64,000 nucleotides of DNA from Nitrospiria bacterium (GTDB lineage: Bacteria; Nitrospirota; UBA9217), in assembly GCA_919902495.1 (NCBI GenBank), contig CAKKRC010000004.1, positions 1-64,000 on the forward strand, in the 5' to 3' direction. The notes under the pieces were generated by a model. It made no database searches and had not been told where the DNA came from. It saw nothing but the letters and a program-made list of their open reading frames with translations. Of the stretch, positions 1 through 6,560 are shown in pieces; position 1 is the stretch's first letter; each line of letters begins with the position of its first letter. The position numbers and the translations under genes were made by a program.

Positions 1-351
1 GGGCATCATCTTCTGAGAGGGAAAAAGGGAGGTGGTACTTAGCTATCGACGACCGAGCATGCCGTAAAGGATTTTCGCTGGGCGCCCTTCTGAGGAGAAC
101 CGACAGAATGAGCCGCAGGCTCCCGATAAAGCGGCCCCCCGGCGACTAACCCTGGTTATCATCATATGTCGCCAGGGATTGGGTTGCCTTTCTTGGGCAA
201 GCAAGAAAGGTAACAAAGAAAGAACAGCGATGAAAGGATACCGTTTGTGTTCTGATGGGTGACTTAGGCGGTAAATTATAGTTGAAGCAGAAGATCCGTG
301 TCGCTGCGAGGCGCCTACTTCTGGTCATCCGTGGTTATTTGATCTGCTGGT
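1..351. other. Intergenic stretch at window start with one hairpin
   Basis: No gene can be supported here. The only clear structure is a perfect 9-bp inverted repeat, CCTTTCTTG at 187-195 and CAAGAAAGG at 202-210, with a 6-nt loop. Read on the plus strand around it, the frame gives a short peptide-like run ending at TGA (...KVTKKEQR*). From memory, similar runs recur in intergenic DNA of many proteobacteria, so this may be a dispersed repeat rather than a gene. There is no T-run beside the hairpin, so it is not an obvious terminator. Confidence 0.4.
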
Positions 352-1053
352 TCACTCCTTGAGCAGCGCCGAAAAATATGGTTTCAGCCTGCTCAGGGTG
401 TCCTCGGCCGCGAGGGTCATCATGCTCGCGAACACATCGAGGTTCACCAATGCGTTCACATTGGCGTCCTTCTTGGCGGCGGCGCGCATGCGGTTGGCAA
501 AGTCCCGGTTGACCTGGCCCACCTCGGTATAGATCTTCTGGAGGCCGTCGAGGGACCATGCGGCTTCCTTGCCGTCCTGGTGGCGGAAGTACTGGGCGGT
601 GAGGTGCATGGTGACCCCGCGGAAGATCGTCTCATCGAGGGACGCGAAGGGAAGGTGGAACCGCACCATGGGCTTGAGCTGTTCCATGATGGGGCACCCG
701 CCCGTGGTCATGATGATGCCGAGCAGGGGGCTCAGGCCGCCCTGCACCGTGGTCTCCTTCCCGTAGAAACGCTCTTCAGTGGCCACGGTCACGCTGACCC
801 GCTCATGGGACAGGAAGTTCTTGAACTCCTCCACGATGCCGGCGAAGTTCGCCGCGATCGGGCAGTACACATGGTCCTTCTCGCTCAGCGGGCAGATGGA
901 GCATTTGCTGAACGGCAGCATGGCCCAGAGCGGAAGGTCCTCGGGCTGCTTCGCGATGAGCAGGAGGTTCGACGCATCGAGGCGGAGGTCGAAATGCTTG
1001 GTCGTTCCGTCCTTGAACTTGTAGATGTAAACAATACGGATCTCATTGTCCAT
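352..1053 (-). CDS. Conserved hypothetical protein with CxxCPL motif
   Basis: I do not recognise a function for this 233-residue protein. It has no signal peptide and no evident membrane span. The N-terminal 35 residues look like beta-strand. They are followed by C51-x2-C54-Pro-Leu and C64, with another Cys at 119, a spacing that could hold a metal or Fe-S cluster (inference). The C-terminal third is helical and ends in charged residues. The ATG at 1053 is preferred over an upstream in-frame start because GAGGGGG sits just before it. It follows the AmmeMemoRadiSam cluster on the same strand after a 116-bp gap, so it may or may not be co-transcribed. From memory it resembles an uncharacterised DUF family (DUF6901-like); not checked. 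Confidence 0.7.
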   Translation of the reverse strand: MDNEIRIVYIYKFKDGTTKHFDLRLDASNLLLIAKQPEDLPLWAMLPFSKCSICPLSEKDHVYCPIAANFAGIVEEFKNFLSHERVSVTVATEERFYGKETTVQGGLSPLLGIIMTTGGCPIMEQLKPMVRFHLPFASLDETIFRGVTMHLTAQYFRHQDGKEAAWSLDGLQKIYTEVGQVNRDFANRMRAAAKKDANVNALVNLDVFASMMTLAAEDTLSRLKPYFSALLKE

Positions 1054-1169
1054 GGGGCCCCCTCGCGATACTGACCGGCAGAACGATTGCTTATTCATCC
1101 TCGCGCAGAACTGTTTAGTTTATGCCTGTAAATCGTTCTTTTGTCAAGAGCGTTCACGGATGCCCTGCA

Positions 1170-2606
1170 TTACTTGATGATGTCCGCGGAAAAACTGAAC
1201 AGCTGTGTGTCCTTGTCCTTCCAGGCGTCCCTGGGCAGCCCCGCCTTGAAGCAAAGCTGTTCAAGGTAGGTCGGCAGGTCCCATCCCTGCTCGACCGGCA
1301 CCTGAGGAAGAAAGATGCCGCCGTTCGGGCCCTTGACAAGATACAGCCCGTGGACACCGATCCGGATGTTCTTTACGTCGTCGAGCGGCTCGAGCGGCGA
1401 GAGGACGGTGATCTCTATTTCCGCGCCTTCAAGCTCCCGCGTGGTCATGGGCGGGAAGCGCGGGTCCTGCGACGACGCGGCGACGGCGTTCCGGATGACC
1501 GACCGGTAGAGCGGCATGACCGGCTGAATGTTCCCGATGCAGCCGCGCAGGCGGTGGTCCCGGTTGATCGTCACGAACGTGGCGCCGTTTGCCTGAAGGC
1601 GGACGTCCTTCACGACCGGCTCGGGCGTCCTCTTGTGCCGTACATATTCGGTGACGGTCTTCCGGGCCAACGCAAGAAGCTCCTGCTTCTGCTGTTGCGA
1701 GAGCGCGCTTTTGTAGAGCCCCATGGCGGTATATCCGACCACCCGTTTCTTGTCGCCGGTCACATCGCCGGAATTGGCATACCGGTAGAGGACGCCGTTC
1801 GTCGCTCCGAGGTTCCGGCTGACAAGCATGGCAAGGAGCACGGGATCTCCTCCGCACGCCTCCCCTTCCCGGGTGGACAGCAGGCCCTGCAGGTCCTCGA
1901 CGGACATGCGCGCGACAGCGTCGATGACCTTCCGGTCCTTGACGACAGCCGCGTCGTACCCGTGGTAGTGCGACAGGTCGGTGCTCGCAATGATGATCAC
2001 GCGGTCGTTCTTGCGGATTATTTCCGTAAGCCGGTCCGTCAGATGCGTGAAGGACGCCTGCGTCGGCGCGCCCATGAGGATGGGAACGATCGTCAGGTCC
2101 TTGACCGTCCGCTGCAGGAACGGCAGCTGGACCTCAAGGGAATGCTCCTTTGTGAAGGCGTCGCGGAAGAACGTGACCCCCGCCTTCTCATTGAGAAGCG
2201 ACCGCGCGATCTTCTCGTTGATCTTCACGTTCCCCAGCGGCGTCCGCCACGATCCCTCGGCATAGATCGAGACCCCGGCATAGGCGGAGAAGTGGCTCGC
2301 TCCGATGAGAATGACCGTATCGACGCTCCGCTCGCTCAGGTGCCGGTAGGAATAGGCCGCCACCTGGCCGGAGTACATATAACCCGCGTGGGGCGCGATG
2401 AGCGCGATGAGCCTGCCTTCCGCGGGCGTTGAGACCGAGCTCGCAAGGAATCCGTCAACGGCCCGGCTGAGTTCGTCCCGCTCTCCCGGATAGAACGTAC
2501 CGGCGACGGCGGGCTCCTTCACCGTCCCTTTGGACGCCAGAATGACCGTCGCTGCCGCGGCAAGGACGGCTGCCATGAGGATCGTGATCGTTCCTTTTCT
2601 GATCAT
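1170..2606 (-). CDS. Memo-AMMECR1 fusion protein, membrane-anchored (AmmeMemoRadiSam B+A)
   Basis: A 478-residue fusion of the two non-radical-SAM partners of the AmmeMemoRadiSam set. Residues 1-25 form an uncleaved-looking signal or anchor. The Memo domain (about 31-300) starts at PAVAGTFYP and has the family His residues (H73 in APHAGY, H105 in GASHF), DLSHYH and a conserved Cys in CGGDPV. Memo resembles extradiol dioxygenases and may bind metal. The AMMECR1 domain (about 310-475) shows RGCIGN, DPRFPP and LPQVPVEQGWD. The start codon directly abuts the stop of the 43-residue Tat-type ORF, so translation is probably coupled. No reaction is firmly known for the trio. The N-terminal hydrophobic segment implies action at or outside the membrane. 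Confidence 0.9.
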   Translation of the reverse strand: MIRKGTITILMAAVLAAAATVILASKGTVKEPAVAGTFYPGERDELSRAVDGFLASSVSTPAEGRLIALIAPHAGYMYSGQVAAYSYRHLSERSVDTVILIGASHFSAYAGVSIYAEGSWRTPLGNVKINEKIARSLLNEKAGVTFFRDAFTKEHSLEVQLPFLQRTVKDLTIVPILMGAPTQASFTHLTDRLTEIIRKNDRVIIIASTDLSHYHGYDAAVVKDRKVIDAVARMSVEDLQGLLSTREGEACGGDPVLLAMLVSRNLGATNGVLYRYANSGDVTGDKKRVVGYTAMGLYKSALSQQQKQELLALARKTVTEYVRHKRTPEPVVKDVRLQANGATFVTINRDHRLRGCIGNIQPVMPLYRSVIRNAVAASSQDPRFPPMTTRELEGAEIEITVLSPLEPLDDVKNIRIGVHGLYLVKGPNGGIFLPQVPVEQGWDLPTYLEQLCFKAGLPRDAWKDKDTQLFSFSADIIK

Positions 2607-2738
2607 CTAAACCTTCCTCCGCCAGAACAGGGCCTCTTTCGGCCGCTCCGTCCGTCTCAGGCCGAGCTTGTTCAGGACGAGGCTCACGAGACTGCCGATA
2701 AGGAAGAACCCGAGGAACTCACGACGCTTGATCTTCAT
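2607..2738 (-). CDS. Small Tat-type peptide of the AmmeMemoRadiSam cluster
   Basis: A 43-residue ORF beginning MKIKRREFLGFF. It contains a twin-arginine-like RREFLG motif, a hydrophobic run (about residues 9-22) and a basic C-terminus ending RRKV. Its TAG is immediately followed by the ATG of the Memo-AMMECR1 gene. AAAGGGAGC lies nine bases before its ATG, which supports real translation. There is no folded domain after the signal. It could be a membrane peptide, a substrate of the neighbouring radical SAM enzyme, or the residual leader of an originally longer Tat protein. Function unknown; the coding call rests on the RBS, the adjacency and the motif. Confidence 0.65.
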   Translation of the reverse strand: MKIKRREFLGFFLIGSLVSLVLNKLGLRRTERPKEALFWRRKV

Positions 2739-2739
2739 T

Positions 2740-2914
2740 ATATATATGCTCCCTTTTTAGACACTGAGGACGCTGAAAGAACAATTATGTAATCTTTGAC
2801 GCGGATAAGAGCTGATCTAAACGAGGAAGATGCATGATAAAAAGCAGCCTTATCATGCTCCTTCATAGCCTTTCTCAGTGTAAATCAGTGTCAAAGTCTT
2901 TATTTCTTCTTTCT
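2740..2914. repeat. Intergenic spacer with degraded phrase-like repeat
   Basis: The gap between the radical SAM gene and the Tat-type ORF carries text of the dispersed repeat kind. GACACTGAGGA near 2760 is partly complementary to CTCAGTG...CAGTGTC near 2875-2893. No gene is supported. Confidence 0.4.
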
Positions 2915-3889
2915 TCAGCTCCATACCCCGGGGATGGCCGTGCCGCAGGAGCGGCACTTCCCGCCCGTCAGGTTTATCTGCTGCACGTGATACCCGATCC
3001 GCTCGATGAGGAGCTTCCTGCACCGGTGGCAGTACGTGTTCTCCGCCTCGGTCCGGATATTGCCGATATAGGCGTACCGCATCCCCGCGTCCTGCGCCGC
3101 CTTCAGGGCGTCCTTCAAGGTCTCGAAGGGAGTCGGGGGAAGGTCCTTCAATTTATAATAGGGGAAAAAGCGGGAGAAGTGGATCGGCACGTCGGGCCCG
3201 AGGTTCTTCACGATCCAGCCGCACATCTCCCGGATCTTTTTCGGATCGTCGTTCAGCGTCGGGATGACGAGGTTCGTGATCTCGAGCCACACGTTCTCCT
3301 GCCGGAGCACGACGAGCGCGTCGAGCACCGGCTTGAGCCTGCCGCCGCAGATCCTGCTGTAGAAATCCTCGGTAAATGCCTTCAGGTCGATGTCCGCGGC
3401 GTCGAGCAGCTTTGCCAGCTTCCGCAGCGGCTTCTCGTTGATGTAGCCGCAGGAGTGCATGGTGTTCCTGACGCCGAACTGCCGGGCGATCTGCGCGGTG
3501 TCGACCATGTACTCATAGAAGACCGTCGGCTCGGTGTAGGTGTAGGTGATGCTCCGGCAGCCATAGAACATCGCCTGCCGGACCACGTCGGCGGGCGGCA
3601 AGTTCTGATGATCGACGTCCTCGGGGCTTGCCTGGGAGATCTGCCAGTTCTGGCAGAACTTGCACCCCAGCACACAGCCGGCGGTGGCGATGGAAAAGGC
3701 CTTGGTCGCCGGCAGAAAATGATAGAAGGGCTTTTTCTCGATGGGATCGACGGCAACGGCGCAGGGCTTGCCGTACACCAGGCTGTACAGCGTGCCGTCC
3801 TTGTTGATCCTCGTCCTGCATCCGCCCACCTGGTAGTTCTCCAGCACGCATTCGGTGGGGCAGAGCTCGCATTGCACCGTTCCTGCCAT
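2915..3889 (-). CDS. AmmeMemoRadiSam-type radical SAM enzyme
   Basis: A 324-residue radical SAM protein of the PflA-like family linked to Memo and AMMECR1. The SAM/[4Fe-4S] motif is C72-x3-C76-x2-C79 (CVLGCKFC). The N-terminus has C7-x2-C10-x3-C14 and C24, and the C-terminus has a four-Cys set (CHRC, then CRSCG), typical of this subfamily and probably zinc or an extra cluster. Motifs such as YTYTEPT and HSCGYI support the TIM-barrel core. The protein looks cytoplasmic, with no signal. A GGGGAA ribosome site precedes the ATG. It lies between a 66-residue membrane protein and the Tat-type ORF. The modified substrate is unknown. Confidence 0.92.
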   Translation of the reverse strand: MAGTVQCELCPTECVLENYQVGGCRTRINKDGTLYSLVYGKPCAVAVDPIEKKPFYHFLPATKAFSIATAGCVLGCKFCQNWQISQASPEDVDHQNLPPADVVRQAMFYGCRSITYTYTEPTVFYEYMVDTAQIARQFGVRNTMHSCGYINEKPLRKLAKLLDAADIDLKAFTEDFYSRICGGRLKPVLDALVVLRQENVWLEITNLVIPTLNDDPKKIREMCGWIVKNLGPDVPIHFSRFFPYYKLKDLPPTPFETLKDALKAAQDAGMRYAYIGNIRTEAENTYCHRCRKLLIERIGYHVQQINLTGGKCRSCGTAIPGVWS

Positions 3890-3892
3890 GGC

Positions 3893-3978
3893 TTATTCCC
3901 CGTGTTCCCCTGTCCCCTTGTCTGCTTTACTGTCCCCGCGTCTGTTATATCCATTCCGCACCCCGCACTTCGCACTGC
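3893..3978. repeat. Low-complexity phrase-like intergenic repeat
   Basis: Short recurring words fill this gap (CCCCGTGT, CCCCTGTCCCC, CCGCACCCCGCACTTCGCAC). Reverse-complement relatives occur at 59693-59745 (GTGCGGAGTG words). It is not coding. Confidence 0.5.
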
Positions 3979-3979
3979 T

Positions 3980-4180
3980 TCATTCCTTCTCCTTCCAGTA
4001 CATGCCCTTGTGCAGATCGAGCCCCCTCTTCTGGATCGTGTTCTCGTAGTGCATCCGCCTCCGGGCCCGTTCGCCCAGTCCGGCCAGATAGTCGTCCAGG
4101 AAGACGTTCGAGGAAAGGACCAGCAGGACGAGAACGGACGCGCCGCTGAGAAGCAGTGTTGATTTATTCTGGTCGGTCAT
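3980..4180 (-). CDS. Small single-span membrane protein
   Basis: A 66-residue protein with one membrane span (about residues 8-27, LLLSGASVLVLLVLSS) and a basic, helical C-terminal tail rich in Arg, His and Lys. I do not recognise it. It sits between the radical SAM gene and a larger membrane protein on the same strand, 63 bp from the latter, so it probably belongs to the cluster. There is no strong Shine-Dalgarno before the ATG. It could be a small subunit or assembly factor for the membrane proteins encoded upstream; this is inference only. Confidence 0.6.
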   Translation of the reverse strand: MTDQNKSTLLLSGASVLVLLVLSSNVFLDDYLAGLGERARRRMHYENTIQKRGLDLHKGMYWKEKE

Positions 4181-4243
4181 GGCTTGCTATCAGGATCACC
4201 GATGGTCATATTATCCCTCTTTCGGGAATGAAAGGGAAGCGTC

Positions 4244-5320
4244 TCAGATCCCCGGGTGCTGTACCACCCGCGTGCTCAACACAAGGGTCTTGATAAAGCC
4301 CTCCGGCGCCCGCTTCGGGCCGGTGATGAAAAAATGGATCTCCTCGTGCGGCCGCTCCCCGACCAGAACGATGTGGGTCTCCTCCTCTCCCTCGCGCGTC
4401 CCCTGGGTGATGTAGCCGCGCAGGAGCGGCGGCCCTACGCGATATACCGTGATGTTCTCCAGTCCCTGGAGCTCGAGCGAGCGGAGGAATACCGGTATGA
4501 TGCCGATGCGGGTACGATAGGACAGGTCCAGCAGTTCATAGTAGTCCCTGACGCCCATTCCCCGGCGGAGCAGCGTTTCGAACGATGCGAGATCGGGCCG
4601 CTGGATGTTCGCGGCGACCTTGACCTTGAGCTTCTTTACCTTGTCCTCGAAGAATATCTGGCTTCCCATGTCGGTGATAAGTTTGACCCCGGCGGGAAGC
4701 GTGAATTCGAAGTCCTCGAGGTACTCGAGCTGCGGCCGCTTTTTGCTCTTCTCCGCGTCCCAGGTCACCGCCTGGGGGGTCTTTGCCAGCTGCGGAAAGC
4801 GTTTGTAGAGAAATCCGTGGGCGGCGCCGAATCCCGCCAGCAGCAGGGCGAGCATGACCGCGACTGCGACAGCCGTGGTCCATCGTTTGTTCCGGACCTG
4901 CAGGCCGGGAAGCCGCGTTGCCAGCGCCTTCTCGAGACGCCGGCGCTCGGACGCATCGAGCGCCTCGATCAGGAAGGTCGTCCCCCGCCACCCCTGCTCC
5001 ATGAAAACATCGAGCGACCGGAGCCGTTCATTGATGAAGATGCCCGTGATCCGACCGAAGGGGATCGGCCGCCGCCCGGGCTTCACGATGGCGCCCTGCT
5101 CATCATCAAAGGAGAACCGGTTCCCCCATGCCGTAACAAGCGTGATCACCACGGCCACCGGCAGGACCGCCGCGAGGGAAAGCGCAAAGAAGCTTGCCCA
5201 GTTCGCGCCCATGAGGCCGTAGGAGACCAGCAGGCCGAACAGCAGCAGATAGAGGAACGTATTGACGGACACCCGGAGGGTGCTTCCTTTGAACGGGAGG
5301 ACATCGGTCTGGTCAGGCAT
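4244..5320 (-). CDS. Membrane protein of unknown function, PH-like segment
   Basis: A 358-residue protein with two adjacent spans near the N-terminus (about residues 18-65), a third near 140-160, and a long soluble C-terminal half. The stretch after the second span (FDDEQGAIVKPGRR.IPFGRI) resembles the bacterial PH-like domains found in small membrane proteins, which is tentative. The start at 5320 is chosen because AGGAGAA lies four bases upstream and it falls ten bases after the stop of the FMN/Fe-S gene; an earlier in-frame start would overlap that gene. It is probably translated with its neighbours. Function unknown. Confidence 0.75.
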   Translation of the reverse strand: MPDQTDVLPFKGSTLRVSVNTFLYLLLFGLLVSYGLMGANWASFFALSLAAVLPVAVVITLVTAWGNRFSFDDEQGAIVKPGRRPIPFGRITGIFINERLRSLDVFMEQGWRGTTFLIEALDASERRRLEKALATRLPGLQVRNKRWTTAVAVAVMLALLLAGFGAAHGFLYKRFPQLAKTPQAVTWDAEKSKKRPQLEYLEDFEFTLPAGVKLITDMGSQIFFEDKVKKLKVKVAANIQRPDLASFETLLRRGMGVRDYYELLDLSYRTRIGIIPVFLRSLELQGLENITVYRVGPPLLRGYITQGTREGEEETHIVLVGERPHEEIHFFITGPKRAPEGFIKTLVLSTRVVQHPGI

Positions 5321-5330
5321 GGCGTTCTCC

Positions 5331-6560
5331 TTAGGATCGCGAGATGGCCGGCGCGTCACGATGCAGGCACCGGTTGCAGCGGATGCATTCCGACGTATCG
5401 GGATTCGGTTTGTTGCCCATGGGGCAGTCGTGCCTGCTGACGTACGCGGGCTCCTGCCGGGTGAGGATGCCGGTCACGGCGGCGACCGGACAGAGATAGC
5501 GGCACCAGAACCTCGGCACCCGCACGTTCGCAATTACCATGAGACCGGTCAGGGTCCAGGCGAACGCGTTCCCGTGGACGGCAAAGAGCGTGATGTACAC
5601 CTCGTAATTCCCATAGTCGACCCGTCCGCTCAGAAATACCACCGGTGTGACAAGGACCAGCAGGATATATTTGAGCTTCCGCCACCGGTCATCGTGCCGC
5701 ACGGGGAGGGACCACTTCCGAAGCGGGACCCTGCCGACCAGCTCAGCCAAGGCGCCAAAGGGACAGAGCCATCCGCAGTAGAACCTTCCGGCGACCAGGA
5801 GGGAAGCAAGCGTACTGCCGACCAGCACATACCAGAGCAGGGACGATGACGGCCGGCCGAGGGCCAGATTGAACAGGTGCAGGACCGAGAAGGGGCTGGC
5901 GAGATACACACCGATGATCAACATACCGGCGACCAGGCTGATGTCCCGCATGGTCAGATACCGCCGGTCCTGTCTCGTCAGGACATATCCCGTACCACCG
6001 AACAGGACAAGCAGTGCGTACCACAGCCATGACCAACTGCCGGCGCTTACGTGGCCTTCCGACGCCGTCTGCAGTCCATACACGTTCGCCGCGACAGCCC
6101 GCGAAGAATCCCGGACAGACCGTGCCAGGGCTTCGACGCTTACGGTCGCCTTGCTGATGCCGTCCAGGTCTTTGTCGATCTCGAAGCGGTCGTAGACGCT
6201 CTTGCCGACGAACCGGCCCAGATACGCCGGTGTCTCCATATAATATACATAGTTCTTCGTCTCCCGGTGCGACAGGATCTTGAGCCCCTTGATCCGGCCG
6301 TCGCTCCCGAGAACGACGAGCACCTTGATCGGCCCGGCATAGCCGCGGGTCTCCGGCCTGACGTCGTGTGAGTTGAACGCCGCAGCTCCGCGGTCCGAGC
6401 GGTAGTGAGGGGGAGAGCCGGCCTTCTCGGAGAACGCGGCATCGGGCGCAAGCTCCACGAGTACGGCGCGCTCGTCAACGCGGACGTCCTGCCGCAGGAA
6501 CAGGCCGGCCGCCAGCGACACGATGGCGACGAAGGCCAGAATGGTCCTAAGCTTCTTCAT
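5331..6560 (-). CDS. NosR-like membrane FMN-binding and 4Fe-4S protein
   Basis: A 409-residue membrane flavoprotein with NosR/RnfG-like architecture. An N-terminal signal anchor (7-22) is followed by an FMN-binding domain (about 60-165) containing DGISKATVS, close to the D-x-x-[ST]-[GA]-[AT]-T covalent flavinylation signature. Next come several spans with two CxxxCP motifs (CGWLCPFGAL and CRYLCPVAAV), then C-terminal CIRCNRC. NosR proteins usually carry two full ferredoxin clusters; here the tail stops after one partial cluster. It probably moves electrons across the membrane (inference), which fits a cluster encoding a radical SAM enzyme and an exported Memo domain. Its start overlaps the upstream gene by 14 bp. 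Confidence 0.85.
   Translation of the reverse strand: MKKLRTILAFVAIVSLAAGLFLRQDVRVDERAVLVELAPDAAFSEKAGSPPHYRSDRGAAAFNSHDVRPETRGYAGPIKVLVVLGSDGRIKGLKILSHRETKNYVYYMETPAYLGRFVGKSVYDRFEIDKDLDGISKATVSVEALARSVRDSSRAVAANVYGLQTASEGHVSAGSWSWLWYALLVLFGGTGYVLTRQDRRYLTMRDISLVAGMLIIGVYLASPFSVLHLFNLALGRPSSSLLWYVLVGSTLASLLVAGRFYCGWLCPFGALAELVGRVPLRKWSLPVRHDDRWRKLKYILLVLVTPVVFLSGRVDYGNYEVYITLFAVHGNAFAWTLTGLMVIANVRVPRFWCRYLCPVAAVTGILTRQEPAYVSRHDCPMGNKPNPDTSECIRCNRCLHRDAPAISRS

Noticed and set aside
1122-2432. Long plus-strand open frame opposite the Memo-AMMECR1 gene
   Set aside because: It is antisense to a strongly supported gene, has Arg/Gly/Val-rich shadow composition and no ribosome site.
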